Below are positions 56,580-64,000 of a stretch of 64,000 bases of DNA, piece after piece; the stretch's first letter is position 1; each line of letters begins with the position of its first letter. The translations under genes were made by a program, and so were the position numbers. This DNA comes from Streptomyces sp. Sge12 (GTDB taxonomy: Bacteria; Actinomycetota; Actinomycetes; Streptomycetales; Streptomycetaceae). The notes under the pieces were generated by a model, which did not search any database, was not told the origin of the DNA, and was given only the letters and a program-made list of their open reading frames with translations. The stretch lies in assembly GCF_002080455.1 (NCBI RefSeq), contig NZ_CP020555.1, positions 4,731,501-4,795,500 on the forward strand, read 5' to 3'.

Positions 56580-57296
56580 ATGCTGCTTTCCGGCAAGGGC
56601 AAGCACCGTCGCGGTACTGCAATCGAGCGGTCTGTCCGGATCGTCACGCTCGCCGGTGTCGCCGGTGTGGCCGTGGCCGCCCCCCTGATGGCCGCGGGCA
56701 CCGCCAGCGCCGCCACCGCGTCCGAGTGGGACAAGGTCGCGCAGTGCGAGTCCGGTGGCAACTGGGCCATCAACACGGGCAACGGCTACTACGGCGGCCT
56801 GCAGTTCTCGTCCTCCACGTGGGCCGGTTTCGGCGGCAAGTCCTACGCCCCGCAGGCCAACCAGGCCACCAAGGCGCAGCAGATAGCCGTCGCGGAGAAG
56901 GTCCTCAAGAGCCAGGGCAAGGGCGCCTGGCCGTCCTGCGGCAAGGGCCTGTCGGGCTCCGCCTACACCGGTGGCGGCGCCGAGACCCCGGCGCAGAACA
57001 AGCCGCAGAACAAGCCGCAGTCGAAGCCGAAGGCCGAGACGAAGAAGGTCGAGACCAAGGCCGCTCCGAAGACGAAGCGCGCCGAGGCTCCGGTCACCCG
57101 TTCCGAGCGCACCGAGACTCCGGCCGCGCCGCAGACCGGCAACGGCTCGTACGAGGTGAAGCCGGGCGACACCCTGGGCACCATCGCCGAGACCAACGGC
57201 GTCAAGGGCGGCTGGGAGAAGCTCTTCGAGCTGAACAAGGACATCGTCTCGGACGCCGACCTGATCTTCCCGGGTCAGAAGCTGAAGCTCAGCTGA
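56580..57296 (+). CDS. rpfA: Resuscitation-promoting factor RpfA
   Basis: A 238-residue secreted muralytic enzyme: signal peptide 1-45 (ending TASA), Rpf domain about 46-118 with catalytic E57 (AQCESGGNWAINTGNGYYGG), a Lys/Pro/Gln/Thr linker (QNKPQ repeats) and a C-terminal LysM (YEVKPGDTLGTIAETNGVKG, about 192-238). It cleaves peptidoglycan during spore germination and growth. The ATG at 56580 has GTGAGGAG upstream, inside the riboswitch 3' edge. Control by c-di-AMP is expected. A 16-bp terminator follows. Confidence 0.93.
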   Translation: MLLSGKGKHRRGTAIERSVRIVTLAGVAGVAVAAPLMAAGTASAATASEWDKVAQCESGGNWAINTGNGYYGGLQFSSSTWAGFGGKSYAPQANQATKAQQIAVAEKVLKSQGKGAWPSCGKGLSGSAYTGGGAETPAQNKPQNKPQSKPKAETKKVETKAAPKTKRAEAPVTRSERTETPAAPQTGNGSYEVKPGDTLGTIAETNGVKGGWEKLFELNKDIVSDADLIFPGQKLKLS

Positions 57297-57357
57297 ACAA
57301 TGCGGCACATGCCGCAGAACCCTGCGCCCGCGGTCCGCTGACTGCGTGCAGGATGTC

Positions 57358-57392
57358 CACCGCCCGGCGCGTGCCCCACGCGCCGGGCGGTG
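57358..57392 (+). terminator. Terminator after rpfA
   Basis: A 16-bp perfect stem (CCGCCCGGCGCGTG core) with a three-base CCC loop, 62 bp past the stop. A smaller hairpin TGCGGC-ACAT-GCCGCA precedes it at 57301-57316. Confidence 0.85.
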
Positions 57393-57588
57393 CCGTGCGC
57401 GGCCCCGAAATGCCGATGATCAAGAGACTTATGTCCCGGAAGAGGGGTATTCGGTCCCTTTTTCGTCCCAGGGTCCGGGCGGTCGGCCGGTCGAGTGCCC
57501 GGAGCCGGTTAGGCTCTAGGCGGCAAGGCCATCCCACGGCCTGACACGCCACCGCACACCCAGCGTCACATCCCAGAAGGAGATGCTC
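57393..57588 (+). promoter_or_regulatory. eno promoter region
   Basis: A 196-bp region with TAGGCT at 57510-57515 as the likely -10, about 75 bp before the eno start; the -35 is not clear. AAGGAG at 57577-57582 is the ribosome site. Confidence 0.45.
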
Positions 57589-58869
57589 GTGCCGTCCATC
57601 GACGTCGTCGTAGCCCGGGAAATCCTGGACTCCCGAGGCAACCCCACGGTCGAGGTCGAGGTGGGCCTCGACGATGGCAGCACCGGCCGTGCTGCAGTTC
57701 CGTCCGGCGCCTCCACCGGTGCCTTCGAGGCCATCGAGCTCCGTGACGGTGACCCCAACCGCTACATGGGCAAGGGCGTCGAGAAGGCCGTCCTCGCCGT
57801 GATCGAGCAGATCGGCCCGGAGCTCGTCGGCTACGACGCCACCGAGCAGCGGCTGATCGACCAGGCCATGTTCGACCTGGACGCCACCGACAACAAGGGC
57901 TCGCTCGGCGCCAACGCCATCCTCGGCGTGTCCCTGGCCGTCGCGCACGCCGCGTCCGAGGCCTCGGACCTTCCGCTCTTCCGCTACCTCGGCGGTCCGA
58001 ACGCGCACCTGCTGCCCGTTCCGATGATGAACATCCTCAACGGTGGGTCGCACGCCGACTCCAACGTCGACATCCAGGAGTTCATGATCGCCCCCATCGG
58101 CGCGGAGTCCTTCTCCGAGGCGCTGCGCTGGGGTGCCGAGGTCTACCACACCCTCAAGAAGGTCCTGCACACCAAGGGCCTCTCCACCGGCCTGGGTGAC
58201 GAGGGCGGCTTCGCCCCGAACCTGGAGTCCAACCGCGCCGCGCTCGACCTCATCGTCGAGGCCATCAAGCAGGCCGGCTACACCCCGGGCAAGGACATCG
58301 CGCTCGCGCTCGACGTCGCCGCGTCCGAGTTCTACAAGGACGGCAAGTACGAGTTCGAGGGCCAGTCCCGCTCGGCCGCCGAGATGACCGAGTACTACGA
58401 GGAGCTCGTCTCCGCGTACCCGCTCGTCTCCATCGAGGACCCGCTGTACGAGGACGACTGGGCCGGCTGGAAGGTCGTCACCGACCGCCTCGGCGCCAAG
58501 GTCCAGATCGTCGGTGACGACCTGTTCGTCACCAACCCGGAGCGTCTGGCCCGCGGTATCGAGGAGGGCTCCGCGAACGCCCTGCTCGTGAAGGTGAACC
58601 AGATCGGTTCGCTGACCGAGACCCTGGACGCCGTCGAGATGGCCCAGCGCAACGGCTTCAAGTGCATGATGTCCCACCGCTCCGGTGAGACCGAGGACGT
58701 CACCATCGCCGACCTCGCCGTCGCCGTGAACTGCGGTCAGATCAAGACCGGCGCCCCGGCCCGCTCGGACCGCGTCGCCAAGTACAACCAGCTGCTGCGC
58801 ATCGAGGAGATCCTCGACGACGCCGCCGTGTACGCGGGCCGCAGCGCCTTCCCGCGCTTCAAGGGCTAA
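57589..58869 (+). CDS. eno: Enolase
   Basis: A 426-residue glycolytic enzyme that interconverts 2-phosphoglycerate and PEP with two Mg ions. The N-terminal ARElLDSRGNPTVE motif, GGFAPNLESN, metal ligands in LDVAASEF, SIEDPLYEDDW and VGDDLFVTN, catalytic Lys in LLVKVNQIG and the SHRSGETED loop are all present. I chose the GTG at 57589, six bases after AAGGAG, giving the usual MPSIDVVVAREI start; the ATG at 57583 abuts the ribosome site. It ends in a strong terminator. Confidence 0.97.
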   Translation: MPSIDVVVAREILDSRGNPTVEVEVGLDDGSTGRAAVPSGASTGAFEAIELRDGDPNRYMGKGVEKAVLAVIEQIGPELVGYDATEQRLIDQAMFDLDATDNKGSLGANAILGVSLAVAHAASEASDLPLFRYLGGPNAHLLPVPMMNILNGGSHADSNVDIQEFMIAPIGAESFSEALRWGAEVYHTLKKVLHTKGLSTGLGDEGGFAPNLESNRAALDLIVEAIKQAGYTPGKDIALALDVAASEFYKDGKYEFEGQSRSAAEMTEYYEELVSAYPLVSIEDPLYEDDWAGWKVVTDRLGAKVQIVGDDLFVTNPERLARGIEEGSANALLVKVNQIGSLTETLDAVEMAQRNGFKCMMSHRSGETEDVTIADLAVAVNCGQIKTGAPARSDRVAKYNQLLRIEEILDDAAVYAGRSAFPRFKG

Positions 58870-58895
58870 TCACCCCCCTGAGGGGCTGGCCTCCG

Positions 58896-58936
58896 TACGT
58901 CCCCGCACTCGGTCCCGTACCGTGTGCGGGGACGTA
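58896..58936 (+). terminator. Terminator after eno
   Basis: Perfect 13-bp arms TACGTCCCCGCAC and GTGCGGGGACGTA around a 15-base loop. Confidence 0.8.
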
Positions 58937-58968
58937 TTGCGTAGTGCGTACCTAGGGGAGGCGGACCA

Positions 58969-59457
58969 ATGGCCGGGAACCGGGATCGGTTCTCCACCTT
59001 CTCCACCGCGACCAGGCTCAAGCAGCTCGGTGAGCGGACCGCCGCCCACGTCTACCGGTCGCAGTCGCGGCGTCAGGTCCGCCGCAGCCGGCTCACCGGC
59101 CGCGCCGCGCTCCTGGTGCTCGTCCTCTGTACGCTGGTCGTCGCCCTCGCGTACCCGATGCGCCAGTACGTCTCCCAGCGCTCGGAGATCGCACAGCAGC
59201 AGCGGGCCGCCGCGGCCGCGCGGGACCGCCTGGAGCGGCTCCGCGACGAGAAGGCCCGCTGGCAGGACGACGCCTACGCGGAACAGCAGGCGCGCAAGCA
59301 CCTGCACTTCCTGCGCCCGGGGGAGATCAGCTACATCATGAGCGACCCCGGGGCCCAGCCCCCCGAACCGCACCGGACCGGCCACGCCGGCTCCGACCGC
59401 CCCTGGTACTCCAACGTCTGGGACGGCGTCGACAAGGCCGACCGCCCCGGCGACTGA
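58969..59457 (+). CDS. divIC: Septum formation initiator DivIC (FtsB-like)
   Basis: A 162-residue bitopic cell-division protein. A basic cytoplasmic N-terminus (1-45), one transmembrane helix (about 46-65), then an extracytoplasmic coiled coil (RSEIAQQQRAAAAARDRLERLRDEKARWQDD) and the family end YAEQQARKHLHFLRPGEISY. It bridges FtsL and FtsQ in the divisome. ATG has GGGGAGG upstream. eno-divIC-DUF501-ppx is a conserved actinobacterial order. Confidence 0.92.
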   Translation: MAGNRDRFSTFSTATRLKQLGERTAAHVYRSQSRRQVRRSRLTGRAALLVLVLCTLVVALAYPMRQYVSQRSEIAQQQRAAAAARDRLERLRDEKARWQDDAYAEQQARKHLHFLRPGEISYIMSDPGAQPPEPHRTGHAGSDRPWYSNVWDGVDKADRPGD

Positions 59458-59513
59458 CCCGTACCGCCGTACCGCAGCACCCATCCACGAGAACGAAGAG
59501 ACTTCCTCCAGGC

Positions 59514-60065
59514 ATGCAGACGCCCCCGCCCCAGACCGACCGGACCGAGCCGACCGACGCGGACATCGAGGCGTTCGAGCAGCAGCTCGGCCGCCCGCCG
59601 CGCGGGCTGCGCGCCATCGCGCACCGCTGCCCCTGCGGGCAGCCGGACGTGGTGGAGACCGCCCCGCGGCTCCCCGACGGCACCCCCTTCCCGACGCTGT
59701 ACTACCTGACGTGCCCGCGCGCGGCCTCCGCGATCGGCACGCTCGAGGCCAACGGCGTGATGAAGGAGATGCAGGCCCGGCTCGCCGAGGACAAGGAACT
59801 GGCCGCCGCCTACCAGGCCGCCCACGAGGACTACATCGAGCGGCGCGACGCCATCGAGGTGCTCCAGGGCTTCCCGAGCGCCGGCGGCATGCCGGACCGG
59901 GTGAAGTGCCTGCACGTGCTGGTCGGCCACTCCCTGGCCGCCGGCCCCGGGGTGAACCCGTTCGGCGACGAGGCCCTCGCCATGCTGCCGGAGTGGTGGG
60001 CCAAGGGCCCCTGCGTCGTCCCGTGCGGGGAGCGCAGGACCGACGACGAGGGGCCGCGGGCATGA
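59514..60065 (+). CDS. DUF501 family protein
   Basis: A 183-residue conserved actinobacterial protein of unknown function. It has the family opening DIEAFEQQLGRPPRGLRAIAHRCPCGQP and three Cys-containing blocks (RCPCG, TCPRA, VKCLHVLVGHSLA). The Cys and His residues could bind metal (inference). It lies between divIC and ppx, and its stop overlaps ppx by ATGA, so it shares their transcript. Confidence 0.88.
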   Translation: MQTPPPQTDRTEPTDADIEAFEQQLGRPPRGLRAIAHRCPCGQPDVVETAPRLPDGTPFPTLYYLTCPRAASAIGTLEANGVMKEMQARLAEDKELAAAYQAAHEDYIERRDAIEVLQGFPSAGGMPDRVKCLHVLVGHSLAAGPGVNPFGDEALAMLPEWWAKGPCVVPCGERRTDDEGPRA

Positions 60066-61003
60066 CCCGGGTCGCCGCCGTCGACTGCGGTACGAACTCC
60101 ATCCGGCTGCTCGTCGCGGACTGCGACCCGGCCACCGGCGAGCTCGTCGAGCTGGACCGCCGGATGACCATCGTCCGGCTCGGCCAGGGCGTGGACAGGA
60201 CCGGCCGGCTGGCTCCGGAGGCGCTGGAGCGCACCTTCGCCGCGTGCCGCGAGTACGCGGGCGTCATCAAGGAGTTCGGCGCGGAGCGGGTGCGCTTCGT
60301 GGCGACCTCGGCCTCCCGGGACGCCGAGAACCGGGCGGACTTCGTCCGGGGCGTCCTGGACATCCTGGGGGTCGAGCCCGAGGTGATCTCCGGCGACCAG
60401 GAGGCGGAGTTCTCCTTCACCGGCGCCACCAAGGAACTCACGGCGCACGAGCACCTGCAGCGGCCGTTCCTGGTCGTGGACATCGGCGGCGGTTCGACCG
60501 AGTTCGTGGTCGGCGAGGAGCACGTGCGGGCCGCCCGCTCCGTGGACATCGGCTGCGTCCGGATGACCGAGCGCCACCTGGTGGTGGACGGGGTCGTCAC
60601 CGACCCGCCCACCGCGGAGCAGGTCGCCGCGATCCGGGCCGACATCGAGGCGGCGCTGGACCTCGCGGCCGAGAGCGTGCCGCTGTCCGAGGCGCGCACC
60701 CTGGTGGGCCTGGCGGGCTCGGTGACCACGGTCGCCGGGATCGCGCTGGGGCTGCCGGAATACCTCTCGTCGGCCATCCACCACTCCCGGATCTCCTACG
60801 AGCAGGTGCGGGAGATCAGCGGGCGGATGCTCACGGCCACGCACGCCGAGCGTGCGGCGATCCCCGTGATGCACGCGGGCCGCGTGGACGTGATCGGAGC
60901 GGGCGCACTGGTGCTGTTGGCGATCATGGAACGCATCGGTGCTTCCGAGGTTGTCGTGTCGGAGCACGACATCCTCGATGGAATCGCTTGGTCCATCGCC
61001 TGA
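60062..61003 (+). CDS. Ppx/GppA-type exopolyphosphatase
   Basis: A 313-residue short-form Ppx/GppA phosphatase that hydrolyses polyphosphate or pppGpp. ASKHA-fold motifs: VDCGTNSIRLLV (phosphate 1), VATSASRDAENR, VDIGGGSTEFVVG (phosphate 2) and SEHDILDGIAW at the end. It lacks the C-terminal HD extension of E. coli Ppx, as is usual in actinobacteria. ATG overlaps the DUF501 stop. Two Rex-like and terminator elements follow downstream. Confidence 0.9.
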   Translation: MTRVAAVDCGTNSIRLLVADCDPATGELVELDRRMTIVRLGQGVDRTGRLAPEALERTFAACREYAGVIKEFGAERVRFVATSASRDAENRADFVRGVLDILGVEPEVISGDQEAEFSFTGATKELTAHEHLQRPFLVVDIGGGSTEFVVGEEHVRAARSVDIGCVRMTERHLVVDGVVTDPPTAEQVAAIRADIEAALDLAAESVPLSEARTLVGLAGSVTTVAGIALGLPEYLSSAIHHSRISYEQVREISGRMLTATHAERAAIPVMHAGRVDVIGAGALVLLAIMERIGASEVVVSEHDILDGIAWSIA

Positions 61004-61068
61004 ACGACCTTCGAAGCAGGTTGTGGAGGCCTGTTCGGGCGTTGTTGCGGCAGTGATCCAAACCAACT

Positions 61069-61086
61069 TCGTGAAGTTCTTCACAA
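61069..61086. promoter_or_regulatory. Rex operator-like site 1
   Basis: TCGTGAAGTTCTTCACAA differs from the Rex consensus TTGTGAANNNNTTCACAA at one position only. It lies 66 bp after the ppx stop and 319 bp before the ndh start. Rex is the NADH/NAD redox repressor, and ndh is a known Rex target in S. coelicolor. Confidence 0.65.
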
Positions 61087-61124
61087 GGAAAAAGGGTCTG
61101 TTGGGTCAACGGAAGGGTCCTTCG

Positions 61125-61155
61125 GGGCCTTCCGGAGGTCCGCAGGCCCTTTTTT
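61125..61155 (+). terminator. Intrinsic terminator with T-run after ppx
   Basis: GGGCCT and AGGCCC arms followed directly by six T residues, a classical form that is rare in this GC-rich genome. Confidence 0.75.
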
Positions 61156-61404
61156 GCGCGCGTTCGTGCGATCGGCGAACGCGACGGGTTCCGCATCGGA
61201 GGTATGGACGAACCCCGGTGGTCCAGTCCGGTTTCGGCCTTGGAGGCCAGTTCAGGACGGGTGAACAACGACTCCGGACCCCTGCTGGTTCCCGTCGCGC
61301 GCCATGACCTCCGTCACGTGGGCGGCGGAGTGTAGCAGAGGGTATCCCGGTCCTTGTGAAGGGGCTCACGAGCGACACCCCTTTGGGTGCTGGATACTCG
61401 TTCC
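61156..61404 (+). promoter_or_regulatory. ndh upstream region with second Rex-like site
   Basis: TTGTGAAGGGGCTCACGA (61354-61371) differs from the Rex consensus at two positions. GATACT (61393-61398) ends six bases before the ndh ATG and could drive a leaderless mRNA. An inverted repeat GCGTTCG/CGAACGC lies at 61158-61180. No gene is seen. Confidence 0.6.
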
Positions 61405-62790
61405 ATGAGCACCACGGAGCGTCCCAGGATCCTCGTTGTAGGAGGTGGGTACGTAGGCCTGTACGCAGCCAAGCGCATCATGAAGAAGATGCGCTACGGC
61501 GAGGCGACCGTCACGGTCGTCGACCCGCGCTCGTACATGACCTACCAGCCCTTCCTCCCTGAAGTGGCCGCAGGCAGCATCTCGCCTCGGCACGTCGTCG
61601 TCCCGCTGCGACGCGTGCTGCCCAAGGCAGAGGTTCTCACCGGCCGGGTCACCAGCATCGACCAGGACCGCAAGGTCGCCGTCGTCACGCCGCTCGTCGG
61701 CGAGGCGTACGAGCTGCCCTTCGACTACCTGGTGATCGCGCTCGGCGCCGTCTCCCGCACCTTCCCGATCCCCGGCCTCGCCGAACAGGGCATCGGTATG
61801 AAGGGCGTCGAAGAGGGCATCGGCCTGCGCAACCACGTCCTCGAGCAGCTCGACAAGGCCGAGTCCACGACGGACGAGAACGTCCGCCGCAAGGCCCTCA
61901 CCTTCGTCTTCGTCGGCGGCGGCTTCGCCGGTGCGGAGACCATCGGCGAGGTCGAGGACATGGCCCGCGACGCCGCGAAGTACTACTCCACGATCAAGCG
62001 CGAGGACATGCGCTTCATCCTGGTCGACGCGGCCGACAAGATCCTTCCCGAGGTCGGGCCCAAGCTCGGCACCTGGGGCAAGGAGCACCTCGAGTCCCGC
62101 GGCATCGAGATCTACCTCAACACCTCCATGGACTCCTGCGTGGACGGCCACGTGGTGCTGAAGAACGGCCTCGAGGTCGACTCCAACACCATCGTCTGGA
62201 CCGCCGGCGTCAAGCCGAACCCGGTGCTGGCCCGCTACGGCCTGCCGCTGGGCCCCCGCGGCCACGTGGACGCCCAGCCGACCCTCCAGGTCACGGGCAC
62301 GGACTACATCTGGACCGCCGGCGACAACGCCCAGGTTCCGGACGTCGCGGCCCGCAAGGCCGGCGTCGAGAACGCCTGGTGCCCGCCGAACGCCCAGCAC
62401 GCGCTGCGCCAGGCCAAGGTCCTCGGCGACAACGTCATCTCGGGCATGCGGGGCTTCCCGCAGGCCGAGTACTCGCACTCCAACAAGGGTGCGGTGGCGG
62501 GCCTCGGCCTCCACAAGGGCGTCGCGATGATCGTGATGGGCAAGACGAAGATCAAGCTCAAGGGCCGGCTGGCCTGGTACATGCACCGTGGCTACCACGG
62601 CATGGCCATGCCGACCTGGAACCGCAAGATCCGCGTCTTCGCCGACTGGACCCTCGCCATGTTCCTCAAGCGCGAGGTCGTCTCCCTCGGTGCGCTGGAG
62701 ACCCCCCGCGAGGAGTTCTACGAGGCCGCCAAGCCGGCGCCGGCCCCGTCCGCCGCCGCTGCCCCGGCCGCGAAGGCCAAGGCCTCCTGA
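61405..62790 (+). CDS. ndh: Type II NADH dehydrogenase (NDH-2)
   Basis: A 461-residue single-subunit, non-proton-pumping NADH:quinone oxidoreductase at the inner face of the membrane. The FAD loop RILVVGGGYVGLYAA (about 8-22), NADH loop VFVGGGFAGAET, VWTAGVKPNP and the YIWTAGDNAQVPD motif are in order. A C-terminal amphipathic helix with RKIRVFADWTLAMFLKREVVS binds the membrane, followed by an Ala/Pro tail. I chose ATG 61405; GTG 61387 would add six residues across the -10-like box. Two Rex-like sites lie upstream. Confidence 0.93.
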   Translation: MSTTERPRILVVGGGYVGLYAAKRIMKKMRYGEATVTVVDPRSYMTYQPFLPEVAAGSISPRHVVVPLRRVLPKAEVLTGRVTSIDQDRKVAVVTPLVGEAYELPFDYLVIALGAVSRTFPIPGLAEQGIGMKGVEEGIGLRNHVLEQLDKAESTTDENVRRKALTFVFVGGGFAGAETIGEVEDMARDAAKYYSTIKREDMRFILVDAADKILPEVGPKLGTWGKEHLESRGIEIYLNTSMDSCVDGHVVLKNGLEVDSNTIVWTAGVKPNPVLARYGLPLGPRGHVDAQPTLQVTGTDYIWTAGDNAQVPDVAARKAGVENAWCPPNAQHALRQAKVLGDNVISGMRGFPQAEYSHSNKGAVAGLGLHKGVAMIVMGKTKIKLKGRLAWYMHRGYHGMAMPTWNRKIRVFADWTLAMFLKREVVSLGALETPREEFYEAAKPAPAPSAAAAPAAKAKAS

Positions 62791-62856
62791 CCGGTTCCAC
62801 CGGCGTTGCCTGAGCTCCACTGCTCCACCGGCTCCACCTGTACGACCTGTACGACC

Positions 62857-62900
62857 CCGAAGGGGCCGCCCGCCATCCGTGGTGCGGGCGGCCCCTTCGG
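62857..62900 (+). terminator. Terminator after ndh
   Basis: Perfect 17-bp arms CCGAAGGGGCCGCCCGC and its reverse complement around a ten-base loop. Confidence 0.88.
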
Positions 62901-62958
62901 CGTACCCGGGGCCCGGGATGGGTAGACGGAGGGGTCGGAGCTTTTGTGGAGGTGCGCC

Positions 62959-64000
62959 ATGACCGACGCCGCGCCGCGGCTCGCCGTAGTTGCCGAAAGA
63001 CTCCTGGGTGCCCCGCTGCCGGTACGCGTCCGGGCCTGGGACGGCAGTGAGGCCGGCCCGCCCGACGGCCCCGTGCTCGTCATCCACGACCGCCGCGCCG
63101 TGCGGCGGATGCTGTGGAGGCCCGGCGAGCTGGGGCTGGCCCGCGCCTGGGTGGCGGGCGAACTGACGGTCGAGGGCGATCTGTTCGACCTCCTGGACCG
63201 GGTGGCCGGCCTGCTGTGGGAACGGGGGCAGGAGGTGCCGCCCGTCGGCCCCGAGGTCTCCACGGCCCAGGGCGCGCCCGGGCCGCTCGCCGCCCTCGGG
63301 GGACTCGCCCGCCGCGCCGGGCTGCCCGCACTGTCCGGCCTGCCGGGGGCGAGGTGGCGCGACCCGGCCCTGCGCGCCGCCGCACGCGAGCTGATCGCCC
63401 TGGCCGGACCCCTGCCGCCGCCCGCGCCCCCCGCCGAGGAGGCGGCGTACCGGCGGGGCGGGCAGCGGCACAGCAAGAGCCGCGACCGCCGGGCCGTCAG
63501 CCACCACTACGACGTCGGCAACGACTTCTACGAGCGGGTGCTCGGCCCCTCGATGGTGTACTCCTGCGCCTACTGGAGCCCCGGCTCCACCTTGGAGGAG
63601 GCCCAGCGCGACAAGCTCGACCTGGTCTGCCGCAAACTCGCCCTGCGGCCCGGGGAGCGGCTGCTCGACGTCGGATGCGGCTGGGGCTCCATGGCACTGC
63701 ACGCCGCCCGCGAGTACGGCGTCCGGGTCACCGGGGTCACGCTCTCCCGCGAGCAGGCCGCATACGCCCGCAAACGGGTCGCGGACGAGGGACTGACCGA
63801 GCAGGTGGACATCCGGATCCAGGACTACCGGGACGTCAAGGACGGACCGTACGAGGCCATTTCCTCCATCGGGATGGCCGAACACGTCGGCGCCGACCGC
63901 TACCGGGACTACGCCCGCACCCTGCACACCCTGCTGCGCCCGGGCGGACGGCTGCTGAACCATCAGATCGCCCGCCGGCCGGAGCCGGACGAGGAGGCGT
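62959..64000 (+). CDS. Cyclopropane-fatty-acyl-phospholipid synthase family protein, 3' truncated by window edge
   Basis: An open frame from ATG 62959 (GGAGG upstream) to the window end, 347 residues so far. A variable N-terminal lipid-binding-like part (1-165) is followed by the catalytic SAM domain: AVSHHYDVGNDFYERVLG, MVYSCAYW, LLDVGCGWGSMALHAA and SSIGMAEHVGADRY. These enzymes transfer a methylene from SAM onto unsaturated phospholipid chains. Placement next to ndh is conserved in several actinobacteria as I recall it. The C-terminus is missing. Confidence 0.88.
   Translation, partial: MTDAAPRLAVVAERLLGAPLPVRVRAWDGSEAGPPDGPVLVIHDRRAVRRMLWRPGELGLARAWVAGELTVEGDLFDLLDRVAGLLWERGQEVPPVGPEVSTAQGAPGPLAALGGLARRAGLPALSGLPGARWRDPALRAAARELIALAGPLPPPAPPAEEAAYRRGGQRHSKSRDRRAVSHHYDVGNDFYERVLGPSMVYSCAYWSPGSTLEEAQRDKLDLVCRKLALRPGERLLDVGCGWGSMALHAAREYGVRVTGVTLSREQAAYARKRVADEGLTEQVDIRIQDYRDVKDGPYEAISSIGMAEHVGADRYRDYARTLHTLLRPGGRLLNHQIARRPEPDEEA

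Noticed and set aside
61356..61562. Small frame upstream of and across the ndh start
   Set aside because: It overlaps ndh out of frame and crosses the Rex-like site; no ribosome site or homology.

Overview
The window is about 64 kb of very GC-rich actinobacterial chromosome, almost certainly Streptomyces. Third codon positions are almost all G or C, GTG starts are common, and neighbouring genes often overlap by ATGA or GTGA. The gene order (ksgA-ispE ... tamR/tam, desaturase, ppc, pth, rplY, prs, glmU, tRNA-Gln ... mfd ... mazG, P450, two rpf genes, eno, divIC, DUF501, ppx, ndh) matches, from memory, the core arm around SCO3149 down to SCO3092 of S. coelicolor. I see no insertion sequence, prophage, integrase, CRISPR array or rRNA. 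Both ends cut a gene: ksgA on the left and a cyclopropane-fatty-acid-synthase-like gene on the right.

Layout. 1-5.1 kb: ksgA (partial), ispE, a membrane acyltransferase and a Uup-like ABC-F ATPase. 5.3-11.9 kb: two paralogous membrane-anchored beta-propeller proteins, two LuxR-type response regulators (one without a phospho-acceptor Asp) and galE. 11.9-15.5 kb: tamR divergent from tam-VOC, then a desaturase co-transcribed with its TetR regulator. 15.9-22.9 kb: ppc, then pth, rplY (L25/Ctc), prs, glmU and tRNA-Gln(TTG) on the minus strand. 23.1-30.6 kb: an orphan histidine kinase, then the most unusual part of the window. This is a compact locus of polymorphic-toxin-type modules: a YwqJ-type deaminase plus a SUKH-3 protein on the minus strand; a WHH-nuclease-like/SUKH-1 fusion and a collagen-linked deaminase/SUKH-4 fusion on the plus strand; and a DivIVA-like coiled-coil gene. 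30.6-36.7 kb: a GNAT acetyltransferase, DUF4232 lipoprotein, alpha/beta hydrolase with divergent CGNR regulator, and membrane proteins including a DHA2 exporter. 37-45.7 kb: a MacB/FtsX-type ABC transporter, DUF2079 protein and mfd. 45.8-50.3 kb: a small membrane protein coupled to a Ser/Thr kinase, and a YfhO-type membrane protein. 50.6-64 kb: a SurA-like lipoprotein, MazG, a globin-reductase divergent from a P450, rpfC- and rpfA-like muralytic enzymes (the second behind a c-di-AMP riboswitch), eno, divIC, DUF501, ppx, a type II NADH dehydrogenase with Rex-operator-like sites, and the partial cfa gene.

Most of the window is housekeeping. It serves isoprenoid precursors (ispE), ribosome maturation and rescue (ksgA, pth), PRPP and UDP-GlcNAc supply (prs, glmU), carbon metabolism (ppc, eno), repair coupled to transcription (mfd), cell wall and division (rpf genes, divIC) and respiration (ndh). 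Several regulatory layers can be read directly: tandem TamR-type operators, a palindromic operator at the desaturase, an inverted repeat over the hydrolase promoter, a ydaO riboswitch and Rex sites. The best candidate for an undescribed system is the toxin/immunity-like locus at 24.7-29.6 kb. It carries deaminase and nuclease-like folds, in two cases fused to immunity folds in one chain, with no visible export signal or secretion gene.
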